Assembly (NCBI RefSeq): GCF_003570715.1
Contig: NZ_QXXQ01000009.1
Location: forward strand, 22,476-86,475
Origin: Gemmobacter lutimaris
Lineage (GTDB): Bacteria > Pseudomonadota > Alphaproteobacteria > Rhodobacterales > Rhodobacteraceae
Length of the DNA stretch: 64,000 bases
Reading direction: 5' to 3'
Shown here: positions 25,635 through 34,476 of the stretch, in pieces
How positions within the stretch are numbered: position 1 is the stretch's first letter
Layout of the letters: every line of letters starts with the position of its first letter
Notes under the pieces: generated by a model
The model's database searches: none
What the model was told of the DNA's origin: nothing
The model's input: the letters and a program-made list of their open reading frames with translations, nothing else
Made by a program: the position numbers and the translations under genes

Positions 25635-27509
25635 GTGTTCCACGTGAAACATTTCGATGTCATCGTTATCGGCGCGGGGCATGCCGGATGTGAAGCGGCT
25701 GCGGCAGCGGCCCGCATGGGTGCACGCACGGCTTTGGTGACGTTGCGGATGGCTGACATCGGCACGATGTCCTGCAACCCGGCGATAGGTGGCTTGGGCA
25801 AGGGCCATATCGTGCGCGAAATTGACGCGATGGATGGCGTTATGGGCCGCATCGCCGATCGTGCAGGCATCCAGTTTCGGCTGTTGAATCGACGGAAGGG
25901 GCCTGCGGTGCAGGGACCGCGCGCGCAGGCGGACCGGCAAATCTATCGCACCGAGATGCGCGCGGCGCTTTCTGCTTATGAGCATCTTTCGATTATTGAA
26001 GGTGAAGTTGCTGACATCCAAGCCATAAACAGCAGGGTGCGTGGTGTCGTGCTTGCAGATCAAAGCGAGATATCTGCAGACCGGGTCGTTCTTACGGCTG
26101 GAACATTTCTGAACGGCATCATCCATATCGGAGATATCCAGCGTAGCGCCGGGAGGATGGGGGATAGGCCATCTGTTCTGTTGGCGGAACGGTTGGCCGC
26201 TTTTGATTTGCCGCGCGGCAGACTCAAGACAGGCACGCCGCCCCGGTTGGATGGGCGCAGTATCGATTGGTCCGATCTGGATCGGCAAGACGGCGATGCT
26301 GATCCCGTAATGTTTTCATTTTCTCACAAAAAACCGTTTGTGAGGCAGATTTCATGTGGAATCACACACACAAACGAACGGACGCACGACATCATTCGGC
26401 AGAATCTTGACCGATCAGCGATGTATGGCGGTCATATAGAGGGTGTCGGCCCGCGGTATTGCCCGTCGATCGAAGACAAGGTCGTACGGTTTGCAGACAA
26501 GATCAGTCATCAGGTCTTTTTGGAACCAGAAGGCTTAGAGGATCATACTGTCTACCCGAACGGAATTTCGAGTTCGCTTCCAGTCGAAGTTCAGGAGGCT
26601 TACGTCAGGTCCATCAAGGGCTTGGAGCAGGCTCGAATTCTTCAGCCAGCATATGCGATTGAATATGATTTCTTCGATCCAAGAGGATTGAAACCCACAC
26701 TTGAAACACGCGCGCTGGATGGGTTGTATTTTGCTGGCCAGATCAACGGAACGACCGGCTATGAAGAGGCGGCCGCTCAGGGTTTGGTTGCGGGTTTGAA
26801 TGCTGCCGCTGCGGCGCAGAATCAAGATCCAGTGATATTCTCTCGTACTGACAGCTACATTGGCGTGATGATCGACGATCTTCTCACGTTTGGAGTTACA
26901 GAGCCCTACCGCATGTTTACCTCGCGTGCTGAGTTTCGTTTGTTGTTGCGGGCAGATAACGCAGATCAACGGCTTACGGAGAAAGGTCGCAATATTGGCT
27001 GTGTGTCGGATGCGCGTTGGAATATGTATGCTGCCAAGGCATTGCAGTTGTCACAAGGCAAAGAGGCACTTTCCAACCGTTCGATGACGCCGAGGGAGGC
27101 TGCTGCCTTGGGTATTTCTGTTAGCCCGGATGGGGGGCGGCGCTCGGCGCTACAATTGCTGACCTTCCCCGATGTCGGGCCAGAACATTTACGCGGGCTG
27201 TCTGCGGAATTTGACACTTTGCCAGAAGATATACAGGCGCAGATTCGGGTCGATGCACTTTACGATGCTTTTGCAGATCGTCAGAGGGCAGACGTGGCTG
27301 CGATCCGGCAGGATGAAGAAAACCTCATCCCTGAATCGCTCGATTATCGGGCCATTTCCGGCTTGTCCAACGAACTTGCAGACAAACTTTGCAGGGTAAG
27401 ACCCGCGAATATTGGGCAGGCGAGCAGGATAGAGGGAATGACACCTGCGGCACTGGTCTTGATCATGTCTATGGTTTCAAAGGCGAAACCCGCCCGGATT
27501 GCGTCTTGA
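25635..27509 (+). CDS. mnmG: tRNA uridine-5-carboxymethylaminomethyl modification enzyme MnmG (GidA)
   Basis: This 624-residue FAD enzyme is the partner of MnmE. The FAD loop is [12 protein letters not shown]; the family signatures [23 protein letters not shown] and [26 protein letters not shown] are present. The first codons (GTG at 25635, reading MFHVKH) lie inside a parS site. A second GTG at 25644 with AGGAG 8 nt upstream is an equally good start, which would place the parS partly in the leader. The gene is visibly lower in GC than the window average. Confidence 0.96.
   Translation: MFHVKHFDVIVIGAGHAGCEAAAAAARMGARTALVTLRMADIGTMSCNPAIGGLGKGHIVREIDAMDGVMGRIADRAGIQFRLLNRRKGPAVQGPRAQADRQIYRTEMRAALSAYEHLSIIEGEVADIQAINSRVRGVVLADQSEISADRVVLTAGTFLNGIIHIGDIQRSAGRMGDRPSVLLAERLAAFDLPRGRLKTGTPPRLDGRSIDWSDLDRQDGDADPVMFSFSHKKPFVRQISCGITHTNERTHDIIRQNLDRSAMYGGHIEGVGPRYCPSIEDKVVRFADKISHQVFLEPEGLEDHTVYPNGISSSLPVEVQEAYVRSIKGLEQARILQPAYAIEYDFFDPRGLKPTLETRALDGLYFAGQINGTTGYEEAAAQGLVAGLNAAAAAQNQDPVIFSRTDSYIGVMIDDLLTFGVTEPYRMFTSRAEFRLLLRADNADQRLTEKGRNIGCVSDARWNMYAAKALQLSQGKEALSNRSMTPREAAALGISVSPDGGRRSALQLLTFPDVGPEHLRGLSAEFDTLPEDIQAQIRVDALYDAFADRQRADVAAIRQDEENLIPESLDYRAISGLSNELADKLCRVRPANIGQASRIEGMTPAALVLIMSMVSKAKPARIAS
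25636..25651. other. parS: parS-like site 1 (15/16)
   Basis: TGTTCCACGTGAAACA differs from the bacterial parS consensus TGTTTCACGTGAAACA by one base. It overlaps the mnmG start and encodes FHVKH. About 3.3 kb from oriC. Confidence 0.85.
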
Positions 27510-28123
27510 GCATCCCGATAGATATTGGCTTTGATGTTTCACGTGAAACATCTGATGCGCTTGTCCGGTATGTCGCAATGCTGGAAAAGTGGAACAAGGC
27601 TATCAATCTTGTTGCGCGTGGTACAATTTCGGAAATCTGGTCGCGGCACATTGCGGATTCCGCGCAGTTGATCAAGCTCTTGCCTGCATCTGCGCGGCGC
27701 TGGGTGGATATTGGCTCCGGTGGTGGTTTACCTGGTCTGGTTGTCGCAATACTCAGCAAGGATCTGGAGCAGAGTATTGCGTTTGATCTTGTCGAAGCAG
27801 ATCAACGCAAGGCAACATTTCTGCGACAAGTGGTTATGGAGCTTTCACTTCCTGTGTCGATTCACTCGTGCAGGATTGCAGATCTGCCAGAATTGAAAGC
27901 AGATGTGGTTTCCGCGCGGGCGCTTGCACCTCTGACCGATCTTTGTGGAATGGCCGAACGACTGCTGGGTTCGGGAGGAATTGGTGTTTTTCCAAAAGGT
28001 GCAATGGCTTCGCAAGAGATTGAGGTTGCGTTGCAGCATTGGCACTTTGATCTTGAGCGTTTCCCGAGTATCACGAGTCCAAACTCGGAAATCCTGAAAC
28101 TCTCGAAGATCCGTCATGTCTGA
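27506..28123 (+). CDS. rsmG: 16S rRNA (guanine-527-N7) methyltransferase RsmG (GidB)
   Basis: This 205-residue SAM-dependent methyltransferase acts on G527 of 16S rRNA. SAM-binding blocks are [17 protein letters not shown] and [17 protein letters not shown], with [11 protein letters not shown] later. The best start is TTG at 27506, overlapping the mnmG stop (TTGA). No ATG or GTG gives a full-length protein, and the codons just after the TTG read [14 protein letters not shown], the last part being a perfect parS in another frame. Its 3' end overlaps parA by 8 bases. Confidence 0.92.
   Translation: MSIPIDIGFDVSRETSDALVRYVAMLEKWNKAINLVARGTISEIWSRHIADSAQLIKLLPASARRWVDIGSGGGLPGLVVAILSKDLEQSIAFDLVEADQRKATFLRQVVMELSLPVSIHSCRIADLPELKADVVSARALAPLTDLCGMAERLLGSGGIGVFPKGAMASQEIEVALQHWHFDLERFPSITSPNSEILKLSKIRHV
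27535..27550. other. parS: parS site 2 (perfect)
   Basis: TGTTTCACGTGAAACA, an exact consensus match, inside rsmG where it encodes VSRET. Palindromy extends two bases on each side (27533-27552). About 5.3 kb from oriC. Confidence 0.95.
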
Positions 28124-28931
28124 CCCCAGCCGACCGAAGCTTCCAAGAATTGTCGCAGTCACCAATCAGAAGGGTGGCGTTGGAAAAACAACGACAGCCA
28201 TCAACCTCGCGGCTGCTTTGGTCGAACTTGGTGCGCGCGTTCTTGTTGTGGACCTTGATCCGCAAGGAAACGCATCCACCGGACTCGGTATCGAAGCGCA
28301 GGACCGGACCGTCACGACCTACGATGTCTTGCTGGATGATGTGCCGATTTCGGAAGCCATTCAGGGAACGATTATTCAGAACCTGCTTATTTGCCCTGCA
28401 AATGCCGATCTCGCATCTGCGGATATCGAACTTGTGGCAAACGAAAAGCGCAGCTTTCTGCTGCATGACGCACTGAGGGCGATCGATATTGATGCTCTCG
28501 CGCTTGACTATGTACTTCTTGATTGCCCTCCGTCCCTAAGTTTGCTCACAGTGAACGCGCTTTGCGCTGCGCATTCTGTTCTTATCCCACTGCAAAGTGA
28601 GTTTTTTGCGCTCGAGGGGCTGTCTCAACTCATGTTGACCATTCGGCAGGTCCGAGAAGCAGCAAACCCGGGTTTGAGGATAGAAGGCGTGGTTCTGACG
28701 ATGCATGACGCACGCAACAACCTGTCGCAGCAGGTAGAGGCGGATGCGCGTGCTACCTTGGGTGATCTGGTTTTCAAGACAATCGTGCCTCGCAATGTGC
28801 GTGTCAGTGAGGCGCCATCCTTTGCAATGCCAGTGCTGAGTTATGATTCTGCCTCAAAGGGTAGTGAAGCCTATCGGGCGCTTGCGCTGGAGCTGGCTGT
28901 AAGACACGGAATTGCGCAGGAAAGGGCCTGA
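28116..28931 (+). CDS. parA: Chromosome partitioning ATPase ParA
   Basis: The protein has 271 residues. The deviant Walker A KGGVGKTTT is at 19-27, with VDLDPQGNASTGLG and LDCPPSLSLLT following. ParA forms an ATP-dependent gradient on the nucleoid that moves ParB-parS complexes, so the origin is segregated after replication. It overlaps rsmG by 8 bases and is 2 bases before parB. There is no N-terminal DNA-binding extension, so it is a chromosomal (type Ib-like) ParA. Confidence 0.96.
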   Translation: MSDPSRPKLPRIVAVTNQKGGVGKTTTAINLAAALVELGARVLVVDLDPQGNASTGLGIEAQDRTVTTYDVLLDDVPISEAIQGTIIQNLLICPANADLASADIELVANEKRSFLLHDALRAIDIDALALDYVLLDCPPSLSLLTVNALCAAHSVLIPLQSEFFALEGLSQLMLTIRQVREAANPGLRIEGVVLTMHDARNNLSQQVEADARATLGDLVFKTIVPRNVRVSEAPSFAMPVLSYDSASKGSEAYRALALELAVRHGIAQERA

Positions 28932-28933
28932 CC

Positions 28934-29827
28934 ATGGAAAAGAAGATTGAACGCCGTGGTCTTGGCCGTGGCCTGTCCGCGCTTATGGCTGACGTTGCAG
29001 TCGGAAATCCACAAGAGGCGAGCACGGCGAACCGCAAGCCCGATGTTCTGCCGATTGAGGCAATTCGCCCGAATCCCGACCAGCCCAGGCGTAGCTTTGT
29101 GGATGGTGATCTTGAAGATCTTGCCGCATCGATTCGTCAGAAGGGTGTTCTGCAGCCCCTGATCGTGCGTGCTGTGCAATCGGGTTATGAGATCGTTGCT
29201 GGCGAGCGTCGCTGGCGTGCAGCCCAACTCGCAAACCTGCACGAGCTTCCTGTTCTGATACGTGATTTTGACGATACGGAAGTGCTCGAAATCGCCATAA
29301 TCGAGAACATCCAACGCGAAGATCTTAACGCGATTGAGGAAGCTCAGGCGTTTCGTCAACTTATGGACCGCTTTGGCCATACGCAGGAAAAACTGGCAGA
29401 AGCGCTGTCGAAAAGCCGTAGCTATATTGCCAATCTTCTACGTCTGCTCAATTTGCCGGAAGATGTGCAGCGCCATGTCCGGGATGGACGGCTGAGTGCG
29501 GGACATGCCCGGGCGCTGGTTACGCATCCCGACGCCGCAAGGGTCGCGCAAGAGGTTATTGCAAAGGGCCTGTCGGTTAGAGAGACTGAGGATCTGGTTC
29601 GTAAATCGGAGGCGCCTGCGCAAAAGCGCCGGGTACCGCAGGGCGCGGAGAAGGATGCAGACACCAGAGCGCTGGAACTGGATCTCTCGGCCAATCTTGG
29701 GATGAGTGTTACGATTACGCACGGCGTGGATGGTGAAGGCACATTGTCCATCCGCTATCGGTCACTCGATGATCTTGACATCCTGTGTCAGACACTTTCC
29801 GTCATGCGTCGGGACGCGTCCATATGA
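28934..29827 (+). CDS. parB: Chromosome partitioning protein ParB
   Basis: The protein has 297 residues. The N-terminus RRGLGRGLSALM is the ParA-interacting tip; the CTPase/ParB domain has GVLQPLIVR and GERRWRAAQLAN; the helix-turn-helix is TQEKLAEALSKSRSYIANLLRLLNLP; the C-terminal dimerisation segment follows at about 250. It binds the five parS-like sites in this window and spreads from them. Its last 26 bases overlap the convergent DUF454 gene. Confidence 0.97.
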   Translation: MEKKIERRGLGRGLSALMADVAVGNPQEASTANRKPDVLPIEAIRPNPDQPRRSFVDGDLEDLAASIRQKGVLQPLIVRAVQSGYEIVAGERRWRAAQLANLHELPVLIRDFDDTEVLEIAIIENIQREDLNAIEEAQAFRQLMDRFGHTQEKLAEALSKSRSYIANLLRLLNLPEDVQRHVRDGRLSAGHARALVTHPDAARVAQEVIAKGLSVRETEDLVRKSEAPAQKRRVPQGAEKDADTRALELDLSANLGMSVTITHGVDGEGTLSIRYRSLDDLDILCQTLSVMRRDASI

Positions 29828-30155
29828 ATAGCGCCGCCAGGGACATTGCGACAGTCTGTGCAGCGATCACCAGATAAGGTAAATTCAGTAAGAGCGCCAA
29901 GAGCACTGAAGCCAGCATCGAGGCGCTGCTGATACGCTTTATTCTGGCATTGATTGCACCACGCTCGCGCCATGCATTGATGGGCGGCCCATATTTCGGG
30001 TGTGTAATCAACCAGTTATGCAGTCTTTCCGATGATCGGGAGAAGCAGAATGCCGACAGAAGCAAGAAGGGAACGGTTGGTAGTATCGGGGTGACGATCC
30101 CGATCAATCCAAGGGCAAGGGCAAGCATCCCGATCAGTAGCCATAGGATGCGCAT
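29802..30155 (-). CDS. YbaN/DUF454 small inner-membrane protein
   Basis: This 117-residue protein begins RILWLLIGMLALALGLIGIV and carries TPILPTVPFLLLSAFCFSRSS and THPKYGPPINAWRERGAI, the DUF454 signature. It has three or four membrane helices. The function of this family is unknown. It abuts the hemW stop and is probably co-transcribed with it. The 3' end overlaps parB by 26 bases, an unusual tail-to-tail coding overlap. Confidence 0.88.
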   Translation of the reverse strand: MRILWLLIGMLALALGLIGIVTPILPTVPFLLLSAFCFSRSSERLHNWLITHPKYGPPINAWRERGAINARIKRISSASMLASVLLALLLNLPYLVIAAQTVAMSLAALFIWTRPDA

Positions 30156-31367
30156 CTAGAGCAGCCTCGCAATCTGCTCGATTACTGCGTTGAGCAAAGG
30201 ACGACCCCTTCGGGTTACCTGAAGCATGTCCTCGTCGATATGAAGCATTCCCATATCAACCAAGTCGCCAAGTTGATTTCGGGGAAGCCGCTTTCCGGCC
30301 ATCTTCTCAAGACGAGATAGGGTGATCCCGGCCCGTAGTCGCAAGCCCATCAGAAGATATTCCAGCGCGCAGTCAGTATCGACGAGCTTCTCCATTTCGA
30401 GATTGCCTGAGGTCCGTGTTTGAGCAAGCCATGGAGCGGGAGAGGGCTGCATCGTTGTCGCGTAACGTGATGCGCCGATCGTAAGCCGCCCATGCGCGCC
30501 GGGTCCGATACCGGCGTAGTCGCCGGCTGTCCAGTATATCATATTGTGGCGTGACTCTGATCCTGGGCGGGCATGATTGGAAACTTCGTAGGAAGGCAAT
30601 CCTGCTGCCTCCATCACGTCCTGCGTAAGATCGAAGAAATCCGCGCCGAGGTTCTCATCAGGCAGGCCAAGCAACTGACCCCGTGCGAAGCGCTCACCAA
30701 ACACCGTGCCATTTTCGATGGACAGTTGATAAAGCGACATGTGGGACGATCCGAGTGAAAGGGCGCGCTCCAGTTCCTTTTGCCAGCCTTCCATGGTTTG
30801 ATTTTGGCGTGTGTAGATCAAGTCAAAGGATACACGATCAAAGGTGGATTGCGCCGTGGACAGTGCGCGCAAGCCCTCATCTACCGTATGCATACGGCCA
30901 AGCATGCGCAAAGCAAGGTCATCAAGCGCCTGCAACCCGAGAGAAATGCGGTTTACGCCAGCGGCGTGATAGCCGCGAAAATTAGCTGCATCGACAGAGC
31001 CGGGATTGGCCTCGAGCGTAATTTCAATGTCGTTTGCGAAAGTCCAGTGCTTTGAGGCATGTACCAATATCCGCTCGACGGTATCCATACGCATGAGAGA
31101 CGGAGTGCCACCGCCAAAATAGATCGAGTTCAGCAATCGTTTCCCGGTCAGTTCGGCTGTTCTCTCAAGCTCCTGCACATAGGCCTTTGCCCAATCTTGC
31201 TGGTCGATGCTTGTCGCAACATGACTGTTGAAGTCGCAGTAAGGACATTTCGACTGGCAAAACGGCCAGTGGATATAGAGCCCGAAGCCACCCGTACGCC
31301 AATCCTCGACGTCGTGTTGCTGCGTAGCGGGTCTGGGAGTGGCTTCGGAGTGTTTCACGTGAAACAC
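30156..31367 (-). CDS. hemW: HemW, radical-SAM haem chaperone (coproporphyrinogen III oxidase-like)
   Basis: The protein has up to 403 residues. Radical-SAM cluster motif CQSKCPYC follows [17 protein letters not shown] and LEANPGSVD are family blocks, and a C-terminal HemN-type domain is present. HemW proteins lack the CxxxCxxC-plus-Cys arrangement of true HemN and act as haem chaperones. The GTG at 31367 and a second GTG at 31358 both lie in a parS site. The second has GGAG 8 nt upstream. Its start overlaps the rdgB end by 13 bases. Confidence 0.9.
   Translation of the reverse strand: MFHVKHSEATPRPATQQHDVEDWRTGGFGLYIHWPFCQSKCPYCDFNSHVATSIDQQDWAKAYVQELERTAELTGKRLLNSIYFGGGTPSLMRMDTVERILVHASKHWTFANDIEITLEANPGSVDAANFRGYHAAGVNRISLGLQALDDLALRMLGRMHTVDEGLRALSTAQSTFDRVSFDLIYTRQNQTMEGWQKELERALSLGSSHMSLYQLSIENGTVFGERFARGQLLGLPDENLGADFFDLTQDVMEAAGLPSYEVSNHARPGSESRHNMIYWTAGDYAGIGPGAHGRLTIGASRYATTMQPSPAPWLAQTRTSGNLEMEKLVDTDCALEYLLMGLRLRAGITLSRLEKMAGKRLPRNQLGDLVDMGMLHIDEDMLQVTRRGRPLLNAVIEQIARLL
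31351..31366. other. parS: parS site 3 (perfect), at the rdgB/hemW junction
   Basis: TGTTTCACGTGAAACA, an exact match, with three more palindromic bases on each side (31348-31369). It supplies the last three codons and stop of rdgB (Cys-Phe-Thr-stop) and the FHVKH start of hemW. About 9.1 kb from oriC. Confidence 0.95.
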
Positions 31368-31960
31368 TCCATCAGCTTCTGGAATGCGCGCGCGCGATGG
31401 CTGATGCGGTTCTTTTCCCAGCGATCCATTTCACCAAATGTTTGGTCGTAACCGTCTGGAACAAAGATCGGGTCGTAGCCATGACCTTGGCTTCCCCTTG
31501 CCGGCCAGGTTAGCTGTCCTGCCATCTGCCCTTCGAAGACTTCGTCGTGGCCATCTGGCCAAGCGAGAACCAATGTGCAGCAGAAGCTTGCACGGAAGGG
31601 CGGAGTAGCCAGTGCTCTGGCAAGCTCATTGCAAACGCGATCCATCGCCATTTCAAAATCGCGGCCTAAAGGTGTCTCGGCCCAGTCGGCGGTATAGACA
31701 CCGGGGGCACCATCCAGCGCATCCACCGAAAGCCCCGAATCGTCTGCCAGTGCCGGCAGACCCGTGGCTTTCGCTGCGGCATGTGCCTTGATCCGGGCAT
31801 TCCCGATGAAGGTATCTTCTGTCTCTGCGGGTTCAGGCAGGCCAAACTCGGCCGCGGACACAACTTCAATGCCTAGAGGCCGCAGAAGATCTGCGATTTC
31901 CTCAAGCTTTCCCTTGTTGTGTGTTGCAACAAGAAGCCTTTTTCCTTCAAACGCCCGCAT
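31355..31960 (-). CDS. rdgB: dITP/XTP pyrophosphatase (RdgB/HAM1)
   Basis: The 201-residue enzyme removes deaminated purine nucleotides from the pool. N-terminal [14 protein letters not shown], central [23 protein letters not shown] and C-terminal [18 protein letters not shown] and [10 protein letters not shown] are all canonical. The ATG overlaps the rph stop as TGATG. The last codons and stop are supplied by parS site 3. Confidence 0.96.
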   Translation of the reverse strand: MRAFEGKRLLVATHNKGKLEEIADLLRPLGIEVVSAAEFGLPEPAETEDTFIGNARIKAHAAAKATGLPALADDSGLSVDALDGAPGVYTADWAETPLGRDFEMAMDRVCNELARALATPPFRASFCCTLVLAWPDGHDEVFEGQMAGQLTWPARGSQGHGYDPIFVPDGYDQTFGEMDRWEKNRISHRARAFQKLMECFT

Positions 31961-32673
31961 CAGCCGACGGCCGTATTCTGTGTATGAACCAGTTCTGCGA
32001 TGCCCTTTTCAGCAAGGTCAAGGAGACTTGCCATTTGATCGCGTGTAAAAGTAGAGCCTTCAGCCGACATCTGAACCTCGATCAGCCGGCGAGATCCTGT
32101 CAGGACAAAGTTCCCATCCGTGCCCGCTACGGAATCCTCAGGGTAATCCAGATCCAGAACGGGTTGCCCGGCATAGATCCCGCAGGAAACCGCAGCGACA
32201 TTGTCGATCAGAGGGTCGCTCGTAATGATGCCAGCCTTCAGCAACTTATTGACTGCCAACCGCAAGGCGACCCACCCACCAGTAATGGATGCGCAACGCG
32301 TACCGCCATCGGCCTGGATCACATCACAGTCGATAACGATCTGCCTTTCACCAAGGGCCGAGCGGTCTATGCCAGCGCGCAGGGCACGGCCGATAAGTCG
32401 CTGTATCTCCTGCGTACGCCCGCCCTGTTTGCCGGCGGCAGCTTCTCGCCGCGTGCGGCTTGTGGTAGCGCGCGGCAGCATCCCATATTCCGCCGTAACC
32501 CAGCCCAGTCCGGTATTCTTGAGAAACGGTGGCGTCTTGTCCTCGATGGTCGCGGTGCAGATGACATGGGTATTCCCCATGCGGATCAGGCAGGATCCCT
32601 CTGCATGAAGCGAAGTGTTCGTCTCGATGCTCACTGCGCGAAGTTGATCTAGCTTTCGTCCGGAGGGCCGCAT
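31960..32673 (-). CDS. rph: RNase PH
   Basis: This 237-residue phosphorolytic 3'-5' exoribonuclease trims tRNA 3' ends. It begins [19 protein letters not shown] and has the family blocks [47 protein letters not shown] and the phosphate-binding end DLDYPEDS and [10 protein letters not shown]. The ATG at 32673 has AGGA 8 nt upstream and gives the standard family N-terminus; an ATG three codons earlier lacks a ribosome site. First gene of the rph-rdgB-hemW-DUF454 operon. Confidence 0.96.
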   Translation of the reverse strand: MRPSGRKLDQLRAVSIETNTSLHAEGSCLIRMGNTHVICTATIEDKTPPFLKNTGLGWVTAEYGMLPRATTSRTRREAAAGKQGGRTQEIQRLIGRALRAGIDRSALGERQIVIDCDVIQADGGTRCASITGGWVALRLAVNKLLKAGIITSDPLIDNVAAVSCGIYAGQPVLDLDYPEDSVAGTDGNFVLTGSRRLIEVQMSAEGSTFTRDQMASLLDLAEKGIAELVHTQNTAVG

Positions 32674-32785
32674 GATTGTCATCCTGTGAATTTGCGCCCT
32701 CAGCTATCGCCACCTATATGGAGGATGCAACTATTATTGACGCTGCGGCGTTCCGCTCCTTAATTGGGTCTGGTGCAAAGCGGAT

Positions 32786-33865
32786 ATGGAAATGGGACCG
32801 AACAGCAATCTCCTGACGGAGTTAAACCAGCGCTCGCGTGAAGTTTTTCGCCGCGTGGTTGAGGCCTATCTGGAGTCGGGAGATCCGGTCGGCTCGCGTA
32901 CGCTGACGCGCGGATTTTCGGAGAGTATAAGCGCCGCAACGATCCGGAACGTCATGCAGGATCTGGAGTTTCTAGGGCTTCTGAACAGCCCTCACGTTTC
33001 CGCCGGCAGGATTCCGACCCAGCTTGGGTTGCGCATGTTTGTTGATGGCATTCTGGAACTTGGGGCCGTCACGCACGCGGATCGTGAAATTCTGGAATCT
33101 ACCCTTGGGTATGAAGCGCCAGATATGACAGCGACGCTCGATCGGGTTGGGGCCGCGTTGTCGGGTATTACGCGAGGGGCCAGCATTGTTGTGGCCCCGA
33201 AGCACGACGAGGCGGAGATCCGACATATCGAGTTTGTCAATCTTGGGCCGGACCGTGCGTTGGTGGTGTTGGTTCTTTCCGATGGTCAGGTTGAAAATCG
33301 GGTTTTCACGCCGCCGCCGGGCTTGACACCATCGGCGATGCGGGAGGCCGCAAACCTTCTGAACGCACTTGCGGGAGGCAAGACACTGAGCGCCTTGCGA
33401 AGCACCGTGCGTCAAGACCTGGAGCTGCGCAGACGAGAAATCGACGCGCTTGCACAGGCTTTGGTCGAAAGCGGTATCGCACTTTGGGAAAACGCCGGTG
33501 AAAGCGGTGAGCGTCTGATTGTTCGCGGCCGGGCCAATCTTCTGGACGGAACCCAGGAAGCCGACGATCTTGAACGGGTAAGGCGCCTTTTTGACGATCT
33601 GGAAAGGACGCGCGATCTGGCGGATTTTCTCGATCTGACTGAAGCGGGAGATGGGGTTAAGATTTTTATTGGGTCTGAGAACAAACTCTTTTCACTTTCG
33701 GGTTCCTCTCTGGTGGTCTCTCCCTATATGAACGCTGATCGGAAGATCATCGGTGCGGTTGGTGTGATCGGTCCGACGCGGTTGAATTACGGGCGCGTCG
33801 TTCCGGTTGTCGATTATACGGCGCAGTTGGTAAGTCGATTGATGTCAGACCGTAACCGGGGTTAG
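32786..33865 (+). CDS. hrcA: Heat-inducible transcription repressor HrcA
   Basis: The protein has 359 residues. The N-terminal winged helix has SREVFRRVVEAYLESGDPVGSRTL and AATIRNVMQDLEFLGLL; ISxxx-SAGRIPTQLGLRMFVD follows, then a GAF-like domain. HrcA normally represses groESL or dnaK through CIRCE operators. No CIRCE element was seen in the 112-base gap upstream, so it is probably not autoregulated that way. A second in-frame ATG two codons later is possible. Followed 20 bases later by grpE. Confidence 0.95.
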   Translation: MEMGPNSNLLTELNQRSREVFRRVVEAYLESGDPVGSRTLTRGFSESISAATIRNVMQDLEFLGLLNSPHVSAGRIPTQLGLRMFVDGILELGAVTHADREILESTLGYEAPDMTATLDRVGAALSGITRGASIVVAPKHDEAEIRHIEFVNLGPDRALVVLVLSDGQVENRVFTPPPGLTPSAMREAANLLNALAGGKTLSALRSTVRQDLELRRREIDALAQALVESGIALWENAGESGERLIVRGRANLLDGTQEADDLERVRRLFDDLERTRDLADFLDLTEAGDGVKIFIGSENKLFSLSGSSLVVSPYMNADRKIIGAVGVIGPTRLNYGRVVPVVDYTAQLVSRLMSDRNRG

Positions 33866-33885
33866 AAGCGACAAAGGATATGAAG

Positions 33886-34419
33886 ATGGCTGATGAACGT
33901 GCATCGAGCCCTGAGCTAAATCTTGACGAACTCGAAGAGTTCATTGGTGCGGACGAGCTTGAGGCGATCCGCTCCGAGCGTGACGCCTTCCGTGACAAGT
34001 TCATGCGTGCCCTTGCGGATGCGGAAAATGCGCGCAAGCGTGGGGAGCGTGATCGCCGTGAGGCCGAGCAATATGGCGGCTCGAAGCTCGCGCGCGATAT
34101 GCTTCCGGTTTATGATAATCTGCGGCGGGCACTCAATGCGGTGCCTGAGGAGTCGCGTGATCAATCCGCTGCCCTTATAGAAGGGATCGAGTTGACCCTG
34201 CGCGAGTTGCTGGCAGTTCTCAACAAACATGGGATTTCTCTGGTTGTCCCCGAGATTGGCCAGGTTTTCGACCCGCAGTTGCATCAGGCTATGTTCGAGG
34301 CGCCTTTGCCCGGAACAAAGGCTGGCCAGATCATACAGGTGATGACCGAAGGATTCATGATCCATGACCGGCTTCTCCGCCCGGCTCAGGTTGGGGTCAG
34401 CTCCAATACTGCATCCTGA
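33886..34419 (+). CDS. grpE: Nucleotide exchange factor GrpE
   Basis: The protein has 177 residues. GrpE speeds ADP release from DnaK. A long N-terminal helix contains RDAFRDKFMRALADAENARKR, followed by the beta domain ending VVPEIGQVFDPQLHQAMFE and VMTEGFMIHDRLLRPAQVGVS. The ATG at 33886 has AGGA 7 nt upstream; the ATG two codons earlier is only one base from it. Ends just before parS site 4 and a terminator. Confidence 0.95.
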   Translation: MADERASSPELNLDELEEFIGADELEAIRSERDAFRDKFMRALADAENARKRGERDRREAEQYGGSKLARDMLPVYDNLRRALNAVPEESRDQSAALIEGIELTLRELLAVLNKHGISLVVPEIGQVFDPQLHQAMFEAPLPGTKAGQIIQVMTEGFMIHDRLLRPAQVGVSSNTAS

Positions 34420-34428
34420 GCAGATATG

Positions 34429-34444
34429 TGTTTCACGTGAAACA
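34429..34444. other. parS: parS site 4 (perfect, intergenic)
   Basis: TGTTTCACGTGAAACA, an exact match in the 36-base gap between grpE and convergent mutS. It is the only intergenic parS of the five. About 12.2 kb from oriC. Confidence 0.95.
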
Positions 34445-34447
34445 ATG

Positions 34448-34476
34448 GGCGCTGGCTATTCCGCCAGCGCCTTTTT
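34448..34476 (+). terminator. Rho-independent terminator of hrcA-grpE
   Basis: A 9-bp stem (GGCGCTGGC 34448-34456; GCCAGCGCC 34463-34471) with a 6-nt loop is followed by TTTTT. The right arm and loop lie inside the 3' end of mutS on the other strand, where they encode its last residues. Confidence 0.88.

Noticed and set aside
32674-32785. Search for a CIRCE element upstream of hrcA
   Set aside because: No TTAGCACTC-N9-GAGTGCTAA or close variant is visible in the gap.
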